64,000 bases of DNA, from assembly GCA_017311185.1 (NCBI GenBank), contig JAESUZ010001073.1, forward strand, positions 1,054,001 to 1,118,000. Direction: 5' to 3'. Positions 1 through 10,861 of this stretch are shown here, one piece after another (the stretch's first letter is position 1; each line of letters begins with the position of its first letter). Source of the DNA: Proteles cristata cristata. Taxonomy: Eukaryota > Chordata > Mammalia > Carnivora > Hyaenidae. The position numbers were made by a program, and so were the translations under genes. The notes beneath the pieces were generated by a model. It was not told where the DNA came from. It saw nothing but the letters and a program-made list of their open reading frames with translations, and made no database searches.

Positions 1-839
1 CAACACGAACCCCAGGATCCCTTCAGATTTATCTATTAGAAGCTATCCATGAAAGCCAGTCCTTGAACCTCTGTCTTTGAATTCTAGGAAAGCGCTCATC
101 CCTTCTCCTGCCTTTAAGCAATACTCTCCATGGATGATTAACACGCCCTATCTTTTCATCCAACCTGCTGTCTCATATTTCTAGCTGTCTGCTGAACATT
201 TCAACCCAAACACCTTACACATAACTCATATATAATTACATTCAAAAGTAAATGCATATTTTTCCCCCATAGCTAATCTTCTGGCAACCCTATATCTGTC
301 CATGACACCAACCTTTCTCCCAATCAGTAAGCTTGGAAGGCAGCCTTCATTCAACTCTCCCTTTCCCATTTTCAAGTTCATTAACGAACTCTGTCCAAAC
401 CACTCTCCCACTCCACCTTACTCTGCATTCTCATTTCCATCACCTTATTGGTCCAGGACCCAATCACACGGTCAGTGACATAACTGCATCAGCACCGGGC
501 AGGGTCTTCCTGATGCCACTCTCTGTCGTCTCTAAATCACTTCATTCCTGGATGATGTCATTCCTTGGATCAAAAACGTCTGAAGCCTTCTGCTTTCTAC
601 CACCCCAATCTAAAGTTCTTTGCTCGGCTTTTATTAAACCCCATAATTTGGCTCTACCTTGACTACTTAAGTTTTTTTCCATTATTCGCCTGTCTCCTCT
701 CTCATCAACCGAAGGACATACCGTAATCAACCTTACCACCAAACCTTGGAATATCTGAACTTAAAAATAGTACTTTCTTTCCCCTCTATTTGTATTTAAA
801 GAACCTCATGAATTTTTCCTCTTTTACAAAGCTGTTCCT
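1..839. other. Non-coding sequence, nothing assigned
   Basis: Pyrimidine-rich, intron-like sequence. The 109-codon and 66-codon open frames here lack splice context and a recognisable protein. Parts of 390-660 resemble an old, very diverged repeat, but I cannot name it. Confidence 0.5.
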
Positions 840-1082
840 GATTTCTCCAACCTCATTTATGTTTCACTTTTCAGAACTTCTCTAGCACTTATTACAAATC
901 TCATAATTAGGCACTTAATTCCACTCCTGTGTAAGCAGATTTACTGTCAATACATGACATGTTAGTCATCTATTAAATTCCATAATCCTCAAGGACAAGG
1001 GCCATACCTTATTCTGTCCCCCATGGTATTTAGCATAATACATGGCACAGAAAAGTGCTAATATTTGTTGGCTGAAGTAACC
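840..1082 (+). repeat. L2-like LINE 3' end
   Basis: The segment reads like the L2 tail. It has 'ctcaaggacaagggccat', then 'ttagcataatacatggcaca', and ends in 'aatatttgttggctgaa'. These match the usual order of the gene-desert L2 3' motif (count, 'cctggcacat', 'aataaatatttgttgaa'). It is strongly diverged and its left edge is uncertain. Confidence 0.6.
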
Positions 1083-1730
1083 AACTTCAGCCAGTTTCTC
1101 TTTAACTACAGGTTACATACATTGCTACATACCTTACATGCATTGCTATATACACTGTAGCACTCCGGGCAGGTCAAGGACCATTGTAAGGGATGAAACA
1201 GGAGACTATTTCAGCACAGTCTTATGGAGCCACCTTATGTGTAACACTGTAGTGATGACAGAGGGCCTACATGCCCCATAACTGGGACAAAGAGATAAAG
1301 TTCTAGGGAATGATAATTGGGGTTCCTGAAATCTCTTCCAAGGGGACAGTAATGAGGATCTCAAACACCTGCCAATCCCTTTGAGAACAGGTACAAGGTC
1401 TTTTGAAAGAGTGCTTTGACTGGAGGGACTATTAAAGAGAAATGTGTAATAAAACAAAAACTCTAAACACGTTTCTGCTAATTCATAAAATGATATTACA
1501 TAAGACACCAAATCCCAGGTGTTATGCTATTGGTTAAGAGACGGTAACTGTCAGCTGACAAGTATTTTCATGTGCATAGTAGTAGTGCCCATACTTATGA
1601 AGTTCTTTAGAGTCTCCAAAGGGCTTTCTACATCATCTTTTATTATCTGACCTTTCTTAAATGCAGGGTGAAATGGATACAAAGTGTCACATTAAAATAG
1701 AGTTCATATACAACAAATATTTTGCCTTAT
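1083..1730. other. Non-coding sequence, nothing assigned
   Basis: No repeat head, exon-like segment or promoter was recognised. A minus-strand open frame at 1206-1511 has no splice context and no recognisable motif. Confidence 0.5.
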
Positions 1731-1743
1731 TGAGTCTATTTTA

Positions 1744-2098
1744 TTATTTTATCAAAAAAATTTTAAATATAGTTTATTGTCAAGTTGGTTTCCATACAAC
1801 ACCCAGTGTTCATCCCAACAAGTGCCCCCCTCCATGCCCATCATCCATTTTCCCCTTCCCCCAACCCGCATCAACCCTCAGTTTTTTCTCACTATTTGAG
1901 AGTCTCTTGCGGTTTGTCTTCCTCCCTCTCCTTAACTATTTTTCCACCTTCTCTTCCCCTATGGCTCTCTGTTAAGTTTCTCCTGTTTCACATGTGAATG
2001 AAAACATGGTATGTTTTTCTCTGCCTGACTTATTTCACTTAGCATAATACCTTCGGGTCCCATCCACGTTGCTACAAAGGGCTAGATTTCATTCTTAG
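1744..2098 (-). mobile_element. LINE-1 3' end, 5'-truncated, minus strand
   Basis: This is a reverse-oriented L1 3' UTR plus the last part of ORF2. It shares sequence with the 3' UTR of the plus-strand L1 ending at 24,035 (the reverse complement of its 'gagagactcttgaat' stretch). An imperfect 13-base target duplication, tgagtctatttta (1731-1743) and tgagtctacttta (2099-2111), brackets it. It looks like a fairly young carnivore L1. Confidence 0.8.
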
Positions 2099-2111
2099 TG
2101 AGTCTACTTTA

Positions 2112-2727
2112 AATACACACACGTGTATCACTGTAAAATTAAGAGCTACTTCATAACCTAACTATTCAATGACTGTATAAGATGAGGTTTCTTCCTCAGA
2201 AAAGGTAATGTTTCAGAATGCTTAACCTATCAACATCCAGAATAATCTCTATAATGCTTTCTTCTTCATAGAGAGGTATTTTACCTTACTCATTTTGTGC
2301 TAAATCAATTAAAATATATTTGAAATCCACCAAATATGAATTATAAAAACCAGTATTCAACAAAATTTCTATTTACAAAATTTGACTAAAAACTTTAAGT
2401 TTAAAGAACTAATCTGTATCAATTTCAAAGTGTAATGACTGGGTTCTCAATAAAGGCTTAAATTTGTCTGGATCCTACCCCAAAATGTAAGTTTTCTGAA
2501 GGGATTATGGTGAGGCTTCTTGTGGTTTCTTTTAGCAACTGGACAATGTTGAAGAATGGTCTACTGGTACATGGCTGTCTGCTTCATACCCTAGCATACA
2601 GGCCTCTGTAACAGACTCTGGGCTGAGGACTGAGAAATGAATATGTTTTACACAGAGCATTAGCATTTACTGACTGCTTCTGAGCACATGCTAAACCCAC
2701 TGAAGGTCATATATACCGCATGTTAAT
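2112..2727. other. Non-coding AT-rich sequence, nothing assigned
   Basis: AT-rich, intron-like sequence with no recognised repeat or exon signal apart from isolated weak splice-like motifs. Confidence 0.5.
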
Positions 2728-2741
2728 ATATGCAGGCTCTT

Positions 2742-2938
2742 GGGGCACCTGGGCGGCTTAGTCAGTTAAAACATCCGACTTTGGCTCAGGTCATGATCTC
2801 TCAGTTCGAGGCCCGCATCGGGCTCTGTGCTGCCAGCTGGGAGCCTGGAGCCCATGTCTCCCTCTCTCTTTGCCCCGCTACCCTACTCACACTCCGTCTC
2901 TCAAAAATAAATAAACATTAAAAAATTAATAAAAAAAC
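2742..2938 (+). mobile_element. CAN SINE, plus strand
   Basis: Full tRNA-Lys-derived carnivore SINE. The tRNA-like head 'ggggcacctgggcggctta' is followed by 'ggtcatgatctc', a TC-rich zone and an A-rich tail with aaataaataaa. A perfect 14-base target duplication, atatgcaggctctt, lies at 2728-2741 and 2939-2952. It has the older-type 3' half (tctctcaaaaataaataaa). Confidence 0.95.
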
Positions 2939-3009
2939 ATATGCAGGCTCTTAAAACCATGTCTGTCAAATAGTAAACCGGATATAAAAGCTTATCATCA
3001 CCATTTTCA

Positions 3010-3165
3010 TGTCACTTCAGCCTGAGGAGAGGATGTATTATGAAGCAGGCATTACTTTACTGTAGCTCCCACCCTCCCCATTTCACAGATACGAAATCAA
3101 GTCTAGAAGACTTAAGTAATCTCGTTTGTTCCAGGCCACGTGGTTAAAATGCTAGATGCGAGGCT
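3010..3165 (-). repeat. MIR-like SINE relic, minus strand
   Basis: Diverged but ordered match to the reverse-complement MIR core: 'catttcacagatacgaaa' followed by 'agacttaagtaatct' and a diverged 'ccaggccacgtgg' block. Confidence 0.6.
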
Positions 3166-3179
3166 TTTTCTCATCATTA

Positions 3180-3712
3180 GGTAATTATTTTCCTATTTAA
3201 TCGGTACGCCATTGACATACATCACTCTGTACGTTTAAGGTGTACAGCGTGATGGAGTGACTTACATATGTTGTGAAATGACCACTCTTAGAAGTTTAAT
3301 TAGCATCCGTCAGCTCCTACAGATACAATAAAAAGAGGAAGCAAAAGAAAAAAACGTTTTTCTCCTTGTGATGAGAACTCAGGGTTTACTCTCCCGACAG
3401 CGTTCCTGTACAGCACACAGCAGTGTCGGCTGTGGTCATCACAGTGTGCATCCCATCCCTGGCACTTAATTAGCTTGTCCCTTTGACCACCTTCCACCTG
3501 TCCTCCCTCCTCCCCCCAACTCTGGTAACCACAGGTCTGACCGCTTTTCCTAGGAGTTTGTTTCGTTTTAGATTCCACGTAAGTGAGATCATATATATTT
3601 GTCATATCTGTCTGTCTCTATCTGACTTATTTCACTTAGTATAATGCCATTCAGGTCCATCTGTATTGTTGCAAATGGTAGGTTTTCGTGTTTTTTTAAT
3701 GGCTGAATATTC

Positions 3713-3714
<2 letters not shown>
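3180..3714 (-). mobile_element. Old LINE-1 3' end, minus strand
   Basis: Reverse-oriented L1 3' UTR ('ttgacatacatcactctgta', 'ttgtgaaatgaccac') leads into the ORF2 tail ('tgacttatttcacttag', 'ggctgaatattcca'). It ends in the (GT)n tract that often sits at this point of old L1 copies. About 15-20% diverged by eye. Confidence 0.75.

Positions 3715-3758
<44 letters not shown>
3715..3758. repeat. (GT)22 microsatellite
   Basis: Uninterrupted GT dinucleotide run of about 44 bases at the edge of the minus-strand L1 relic. A run of this length is likely length-polymorphic. Confidence 0.97.
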
Positions 3759-3760
<2 letters not shown>

Positions 3761-3925
3761 ACATATATGATTAGAGATTAGATTAAAGAATGCAAATTAC
3801 AGAAAGTTCCCAGAAATGTAGTTCTTTTTTGAGACTCTAACAGGGAAGATGCATGGTATGTTTCAGGAAGCTCTCAAGAACACAATTCTAGTTAAACCAG
3901 CTTTGACTGAGTAATATTTACTGAG

Positions 3926-4550
3926 CATCCACTAGGGGCCAGGTGCTGTTCTTGGCAGTAGGGCCACAGGTGACATAAAACCCCTGCCTTTATGGAGCTT
4001 ACATTCTAGTTGGGGAGGGAACAGAATGTGCAGGAGTTGAGAGAGGCATTAAAATTGTAATTAAGGTCATCAGGAAAGATCCCATTGAGAAGGAAGTTTG
4101 AATGAGGTGGAAAAAAAGTGACTTTAAAACCTGGGGGGCGGGGCGCCTGGGTGGCTTAGTCAGTTAAGCGTCCGACCTTCACTTAGGTCATGATCTCGCG
4201 GTTTGTGGGTTCGAGCCCCGCGTCGGGCTCTGTGCTGACTGCCGGCTCAGAGCCTGGAGCCTGTTTCAGTCTGTGACTCCCTCTCTCTCTGACCCTCCCC
4301 TGCTCACGCTCTCTCTCTCCTAGAAATAAATAAAACATTAAAAAAAAAAAAAAACCTGCGGGAAGAGGGTACCACACAGGGAACAGTAAATGCAAAGTCC
4401 CTGAGGCAAGAGAGTATCTGTAAGAAACAGGAAGGAGATTAGCACAGCAAGAACAGAGCAACTGAGGAGAAGCGGTAAGAAAGAGTTGAGAGAGAGAAAA
4501 TGTGCCCCAACACACAGGACTTGCCGACATGGTAAGGACTCTGGATTACT
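3926..4550 (+). repeat. Ancient mammalian dispersed repeat, family not assigned, split by a SINE
   Basis: The stretch 'tttactgagcatccacta', 'ccaggtgctgttcttgg', 'atggagcttacattctag', then after the SINE 'aacagtaaatgcaaagtccctgaggcaa' in shortened form, follows the order of a repeat widespread in mammals. A second copy in the same order lies at 40,478-41,225. I do not commit to a family name. Confidence 0.5.
4139..4350 (+). mobile_element. CAN SINE, young felid subfamily, plus strand
   Basis: Carries the young-subfamily markers seen repeatedly in this window: 'ggcttagtcagttaagcg', 'cttaggtcatgatctcgcgg', 'ctgtttcagtctgtgactcc' and the tail 'tcctagaaataaataaaac'. The short target duplication aaaacctg lies at 4126-4133 and 4351-4358. 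It interrupts the ancient repeat 3926-4550. Confidence 0.95.
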
Positions 4551-4582
4551 CCTGAATTCTACCTCTTAGAATCCATACTTAC

Positions 4583-4626
4583 TGGTCCTGTTACACTGAA
4601 TGCCTGTGTGAAATACCTGTGCTTTA
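4583..4626 (-). CDS. Candidate 44-base coding exon of the leftward gene
   Basis: Read on the minus strand, a strong pyrimidine tract (ttcctttgtattttcctcac) ends in ACCTAG at the right edge, and a strong donor CA|GTAAGTATGG stands at the left edge. The phase set by candidate exon 13,332-13,395 (one base needed) leaves an open frame, KAQVFHTGIQCNRT, and the exon ends in phase 1. One other frame is also open, so coding status is unproven. I do not recognise the peptide. The splice signals are better than chance, but the exon is very short. Confidence 0.2.
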
Positions 4627-5370
4627 CTAGGTGGTGTGAGGAAAATACAAAGGAAGCAGAAATCATGATTATTACGCTGAAAACAGTATCTGTTTTAAAC
4701 TCTACTTAAAGTAAATTATAAATTCAAAATGAATTTAAAAGAATGAGAAAAATATTCTAGATCTATTCAGGACGTGATAAAGTACGAGACTGAAACTCCT
4801 AGATTTTAGGGTAAGTAATTCCCAAAGTTACATCACTAGAAGTATCCAGGAGAGAAGGGTGAGAGAGAATAAATTGAAGAAAGAGAATGAGTCAGAAAAA
4901 GGGGGAAGAAAGGTATAACCAGACAGTATTGCCCCTGTTCATCCTAGTTGTGCAGGAAAAAGTAAAACTTGAAATGATCTGGCAGAAGAAAACAGAGCTC
5001 TGGATGTCATAAACTGCAAAGGATGTGCAGACTGCAAAGGATATGAACAACAAAGAGAAGAGATTTGGGAAACACTGGCTGCACAAAGAGCTCTCCGATG
5101 AACTTAGTTTTCGAAGACACAAGGAGGAGGAATACATGACATAGATGCTTATGAAAGAAACACAAGAAGTGTTGGTATCAGGAAGTCAAATGCCCACAAT
5201 GAGTGAACTTAAGAAAACCATGAGGGGCTACAAAAGGGGCCTCTGAGTTTCGCCTGGAAGGGAAATTCTGCAATAGGCCTGGGTAAGTTTGTTAAGATGA
5301 ATGGTATAGTTAACAGGAAAAAAAGAAAAAAGAAAAGAAAAAGCACTTCTGTTTTGCTTTTTAAAAATAT
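4627..5370. other. Non-coding sequence, purine-rich on plus strand
   Basis: A-rich and AG-rich sequence, especially 4850-5350, with no recognised repeat. The minus-strand open frame 4892-5137 is a product of the purine bias. Confidence 0.5.
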
Positions 5371-7460
5371 TACACTTGCACAGCACTTTACAGTTTACAT
5401 CTTTCTATTTTACAACATCCTTTCTGGGGAGGCACAACCCGTGTTATAGAGAACTCCCAGGCAGGTGCACACCCTCCGCCCACCACTCAGGCTCTGTTTC
5501 TCTTCACAGCGGAAGGTGGGGAACAAAGGCCAAAAGTGGATGCTCAAGGAGGGAGCTGAAGCCCAAGACATATAAGGCCGTCAGAGAGCCACCCACACGC
5601 CCTGCACATCCTCTGACTTGGCCAGCTGATCGGTTTGCGAATCACAGACACATGGACAATTCAGCCAAGCACAAAGGAAGACCAGAGAGCTGTGCTGAAA
5701 GACAGAAGACAAACTGCCCAATCTTTCAAAATGAGGAAAGAACATGAACATTACAAAAGAACATGGACATTACAAAACATTACAAAACACTAACTGTTGT
5801 GCTTATCATACAGCCTGAGGAAAATTCGAGAACAGATAATAAGGCTGATGGCTTCTGAACAGACAAAGATGGGTGATCACTCAAATTCAGCATGGATCAG
5901 GAGGAACAAGTCTTGCCCAGTAACTTTATTTCTTCTGCTGGCAAATCCACAGGGCAAATCATCTCTGTGACTTTAGAAAGTACTGAACGAGCCCCCCTCT
6001 CCAATCCTTTTCAGGGGGAGGAAGGGAGAAAGATGAAGAGAAATGGGCTGAGTATTGGATATGTTTAGAACCGATTAAGCAACAAAACTCAGAGTGCTCA
6101 AAGAGAAGTTCTGCAAGATCGGTGGTGAGCTTAGGCAATTATATTATCAATGAACTGGATAAAGTTCTATCCTTATCAAATGCATCCTTCTCAAAATCCT
6201 CATCCCAAACTGGAGACAATAGTCAAAAGGGTGACAGCAGAATCAGAACCCAAAATATTTTTAAGAGAAGACTAACTTTAACAAATGAAAATTAATGGAG
6301 AAAATGTAAAGAAATATATTTGGATTTTTAAAAAATCAAGTGCTAAGCATTAATTGTGACAAACTGTTATAGGCATAAAGAACAACTAAAAAACTTTGTT
6401 GAACAAAGTTTGACATAAATTTAAAAATGTGAAATGGCCACCCCCAAAAATATGCAATCCCAATCTTAGGCTGAGCTAAGGGACATAAAAGATCAGGAAC
6501 AAGGAAGGCAGAATGTCCTACCGGACCTTGTAGTGGTCAGCTCATACCCAGACAAGCTTTCAAGACTTGGCCATCAATGCCTGATAGCACAAAGGGACAA
6601 AGCAAAATGCCCCCAGGATTTGAAAATGAAATCACCCCTCTGAGAGTAATACCAGCATGAATCAAATACAGTGGTAGAAATTAGTGATCAACATAAGTAA
6701 TTCCAAGTAAATGTGTGACTGAAAATATTTAGAAATACCCAAGTGCGATCAGGGTGTAGAAAGAGATGGACAATGGAGTCCCGAGTTCAGAGGAGGTCTG
6801 AACAAGATGTACAGATTTGGAAGCGATCATCACAGAGTGGTCACTGAAGACATCAACGCATATGAGACCATCCCGATCCCACAGCGTGTGGGGGGAGGAG
6901 AAAAGGAAAGGGGCCGGAAGGCTGGAGAATGCCAGCCCAGAAGGGAATGAAATTTCGGTGTCCTGTAAGCTGTTGAATTCCTTGCCTTTAGCAAGGAACT
7001 AAGATATGTAGACAAAGACTAACCATCCACTTCTCAGAGATTAGAGAGAACACACAAGAGAGAAACCAACTAGATGACCTAGACAGCAGCTTTCAGCTCT
7101 GAAAAAGAGCCAAAGACTTTTTTCACTCCTTCCGGTATTCCTCACAATCTGAGAAATTACTTTTTATCACCATTAGAGAAAAACTAAAATTTTACCCGTT
7201 TTTATTCTTTGGCTTTGCTAGCCAATGATGGGGAAACGTTTTGAAAAATTAAAGCCTCTTGTTTTCTGAAAGTGAAGGGTACTTGGTTTACCTGTACAGG
7301 AGACCGTAGGCTCCAGAAAATAGGTTCTTACCCTATTTTCCCTTCTGTGGGGACTGTTTTATGCAAATGTAGTTATACCCAACCCCACGTTCCTCCTTAC
7401 ACTTCCCTCCCCTTCCTGCCACCTCTGCCTGACTGAGGCTATACTTAATCTGTGGGTTTA
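5371..7460. other. Long unique non-coding stretch
   Basis: No SINE, L1 or DNA-transposon signature was recognised in about 2 kb, which is unusual for this window. The 123-codon plus-strand frame at 5376-5747 lacks splice sites and a familiar motif. A short imperfect tandem (aacatgracattacaaa-type unit) occupies about 5743-5790. Confidence 0.5.
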
Positions 7461-7500
7461 AATCTTAAATGCTAAAAAAAAAAAAAAAATCTTAAATGCT
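7461..7500 (+). mobile_element. Tail-only retroinsertion: poly(A) between target duplications
   Basis: The 13 bases aatcttaaatgct occur at 7461-7473 and again at 7488-7500, separated only by a run of A. This is the footprint expected if L1 machinery inserted a transcript so truncated that only its poly(A) tail remains. Slippage duplication is the alternative. Confidence 0.55.
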
Positions 7501-7963
7501 TTGCTGCATTTCAGAAATGTACCTGTAACTTCCACTAATATTTAAAATGTGCTGGTTTCTGTTTCCCTTTCTACTCAATTCGAAAGACAGAGGCACAGGT
7601 ATATACACAGCTTTTGTTTTTATTCAATCCAGAAATATGTGATTAAAACAAACTGTCATTTTTGTTATAACAACACACCCAGTGTTTTTGCAGACATGAC
7701 CATTGGCAGTTCAACTTAATCTTAAAATATGGAACCCATCCCACTAAGTGGCACGTGGAACAGGTGTTAGAGGTATTCAACCCTTTTTAGCCAAAGGCGC
7801 CTTTTCTCCACCCCCAGTCCTATGCCTTCTCCAACACTCTGCAAGCCTTCTTTTTCTTTGCCTGTTCCTGTCTTTCATTTCCTCTTGGTAGTGCCCATAA
7901 ACTTTTATTACCGCTAATGGCACTAAAGTTAACACAGCTGCTCAGCTCTGACCTAGAAATATA
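7501..7963. other. Non-coding sequence, nothing assigned
   Basis: No recognised repeat, exon or regulatory signal. Confidence 0.5.
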
Positions 7964-7978
7964 ATGAATATAATCCTT

Positions 7979-8181
7979 TTTTTAAGTGTATTTATTTTGA
8001 GAGAGAAAGTGAGAAAGAGAGGGCACAAGCAGGGGAGGGGCAGAGAGAGAGGGACAGAGGATCCAAAGTGGGCTGTGTGCTGACAGCAGAGAGCCTGATG
8101 TGGGGCTTGAAGTCACGAACCTTGAGAACCATGAGAACCCGAGCCGAAGTTGGACACTTAACCAACTGAGCCACACTGGAT
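7979..8181 (-). mobile_element. Old CAN SINE, minus strand
   Basis: Reverse copy. The A-rich tail (tgtatttattttgagagag) is followed by the GA-rich zone, then 'gtggggcttgaagtcacgaac' in diverged form and the head remnant 'ttaaccaactgagccacac'. Flanks atataatcc and atataattc suggest a decayed target duplication. It belongs to an older subfamily. Confidence 0.9.
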
Positions 8182-8189
8182 ATAATTCT

Positions 8190-8995
8190 AATGAACGTTT
8201 CGGTTGTCCTTGTAAGAACTTAACTATATTCTGTTTCAGTGGTCCAATCCCCAAGACAGAAAGAATAAATGGCTGTGGGAAATAAACGTATGTGAGAGGA
8301 GTGCTTCCTAGCTGTCTGATACAATGTTGGCACAGTTTGCAATGGTGATTTGCAGGTGAAGGTTTCTGAATGACCAGAAAAGGTGGAAGAGGGGCAAACT
8401 GGACTCCATGTTTCACACCATGTGAAGTTTAGAGTCCTGCTAAGTTACTAAAATATAGTAAGGGTCAGAGTAGAGAAGATGAAAAGAAAAAGCAAAGCTA
8501 CAGCCAGAACAAAAGGACTTTAGCACTAGGTATTACAGTTATGGGAAATTTTCTCAGGTTCCATAAAACTTTATGGCAAAGGTAAATAATTAGGCTCCTA
8601 TCACAATCTCCTCCCTCGAGTCAAGTGCTCTCGAAGCACTACGGTTTGATGCTGCAGTTCTCTTTATATGACATCCCCAGCGGCTCTAGGCATTCATCAG
8701 AGAAAAGGTCTTCAGTGCATGGCTTCCTCCTTTTATCTCTCTGGCTGTTGTTATCAATTGTTTCTGTTTAATTTCACAAAATGGAAATGCGAGACAATGT
8801 ATCAGCGGCAGTACACCTGCAGGCTGGGAGCGAGAAGAACAGCAGACGGGCTTCCCCTAGGCTGTGAGAGGCAACAGAAATCCTTCCTTACAAAAGCTCA
8901 GAGTGCTAGAGCTGGGCAAAATAAATATTTTTAAAAACCATAGCAAATAAAAAAAGTGATTTTATTAAGACAAGTCCATTTATCCTATCCATCCT
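8190..8995. other. Non-coding sequence, nothing assigned
   Basis: No repeat signature was recognised. An 88-codon plus-strand frame at 8668-8934 has no splice context or familiar motif. Confidence 0.5.
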
Positions 8996-8999
8996 CGCG

Positions 9000-9390
9000 T
9001 CCCAACCCTAAAATAACCCAGGTTTTTGTGGCTCTCAAAACAGTCTCTTACTCTTAGATCTCTATGCTAGCATGTCCTCCTGCTGCTTGCTGGCCTGAAA
9101 AACTCCTACTCAGCCTTCAAGTCTAAGCTCACACATCACCACCTCCCTGGAAGGCTGCTCTGATTCTCTCAAATAGATGCTCCTTTTCCTTAGATGCTCC
9201 TCCCACTGCTCCTTCATCACAGCAGCTGTGTGCTACTGCAGTTCTTTCCAGAGCTGGGAGTGTAGCTCTCCAGCTGCTTGCCTGCTGTCCGAGGGGGCAC
9301 CATGTCTTTCTACCACTGTATCTGCTGGTACATGATGTGACATGTACCCCACAGGTAATTCATACAGTGAAAGAACTCCCTATGTCTCAA
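9000..9390 (+). repeat. L2 LINE relic, plus strand
   Basis: Contains the ordered L2 3' landmarks 'tcagccttcaagtctaagct', 'caccacctccctggaagg', a stretch of 'tgctcctcccactgctcc', then the 'ctgtccgagggggcaccatg' segment. Clear but old. Confidence 0.7.
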
Positions 9391-9465
9391 GATAGAGGGG
9401 CAACACCCATCCATCCAAGTCTCCCTTTTCCAATCCCACCTAGTTAGAACTTCATTATCTATCTC

Positions 9466-9675
9466 TCGGGTGCCTGGGGGGCACGGCTGGTTAAGTGTCC
9501 AACTCTTGATTTAAGCTCAGAGTCAGAATCTGACCGTTCATGGGCGTGAGCCCTGCGTCGGGCTCTATGCTGACAGTGCAGAGCTTGCTTGGGATTCTCT
9601 CCCTCCCTCTCTCTCTGCCCCTCCCCTGCTCAGCTGTCTCTCTCTCTCAAAATAAATAAATAAAATTTTAAAACG
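9466..9675 (+). mobile_element. CAN SINE, older type, plus strand
   Basis: Head 'gtgcctggggggcacggctg', middle 'gagccctgcgtcgggctcta', TC-rich zone, tail 'tctcaaaataaataaataaa'. Imperfect target duplication: cattatctatctc upstream, tactatctaatctc after the tail. Confidence 0.93.
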
Positions 9676-9699
9676 GGACTTTACTATCTAATCTCCTCG

Positions 9700-10316
9700 A
9701 CTGTTTGGTCTCTTCAAAACAAAAAGATATATGCATGCCGACATTTATTGCAGTATTATTTTTGATTACCAAGATATGGAAGCAACCTAAGTGTCCATCA
9801 ACAGATGAATGGATAAAGAAGAGGTCATATATTTATACAATGGAATATTACTCTGCCATAAAAAGGAGGAGATCATGCCATTTGTGACATGGATGTACCT
9901 ACAGGGCATTATGCTATGTGAAATAAATCAGATTGAAGAAGAGAAATACTATAAAATTTCATTCATGTGTGGAATCTAAAAAACAGAACAGACGAATAAA
10001 CAAAAAGCAGAACTGGGCCTATAAATACAGAGAAGAAACTGATGGTAGCTAGAGAGGGGGGAAGGAGTTGGGCAAGATGGGTGAAGAGGAGTAGAAGGTA
10101 CAGGCTTCCAGTTATGGAATGAATAAGTCATGAGAATGAAACACACAGCATGGGGAATAGAGATCTTGCAACAGCATCGTATGGTGACAGATGGTAGCTA
10201 CACTTGTGGAGAGCATAACATATAGAGAAGTTGAATCACTGTGTGGTACATCTGAAACTAACGTGACATTGTGTGTCAACTACACTCAAATTTTTAAAAA
10301 ATTAAATAAATAAAAA
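9700..10316 (+). mobile_element. LINE-1 3' end, plus strand
   Basis: The sequence encodes the end of L1 ORF2 (frame 9705-9887: [17 protein letters not shown], then YTMEYYSAIK), with an early stop replacing the last codons. A 3' UTR follows and ends in 'aaattaaataaataaaaata'. It is 5'-truncated and non-functional. No clear target duplication was seen. Confidence 0.85.
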
Positions 10317-10589
10317 TAGGTTAGTCTCATCACTGGTCCCTCATTTCTGGTCCCTCTTCCCTTGAATCCATTCCAAATACACTACTGCCATTATAATGTT
10401 ACCAGAGTCCGGCTTTAATTAAATGTACCAGGTTGAGCAGCTGATGATGCAGAGAATAAAAAGCTGGAAAACACCTGTTCTCTAAGCTCCATGGGCTCAA
10501 ACCCAATAGGAGAGAGAAGTAAATAATTAACATGCAGTGTATCAGCGGTTATAGAGATATATCCAACTCCTGCTCATCCCTCTACCTGG

Positions 10590-10861
10590 CCTGTCTTTCA
10601 CTCTTAACTAGTCAATTCATTTTTCACTTTATACAGGGAGACTTCCTAATCTCTCCAGCCAGAAGCAATCCCTCCTTCCTCTGCTCCCACAGCGCCCTGT
10701 CAGTCACTCATCACTTTCTGCTTGAATTACAGTTATTTGTACCCATACATTACATCTGTTACTGGATTGAACCTTTCTAGGTGGAAGTGCAATACCTTTT
10801 ACTCATCTCTATTTTGCCATGGTACCTAATACAGGGCACTGCAAATAGCCAATAAATGTTG
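10590..10861 (+). repeat. L2 LINE relic, plus strand
   Basis: Diverged L2 3' region ending in 'gtacctaatacagggcactg' and 'caataaatgttgaatta', the usual L2 terminus. Confidence 0.65.

Noticed and set aside
4183..4530. Open frames with 'FYLFLGERERE...SRLKQAPGSELAVSTEPDAGLEPTNREIMT'-like residues at many places
   Set aside because: This is the CAN SINE body read through; the same peptide recurs at almost every SINE on either strand and is not a gene.
5376..5747. 123-codon plus-strand frame
   Set aside because: No splice signals at sensible positions, no known motif, and length within chance expectation for 64 kb.
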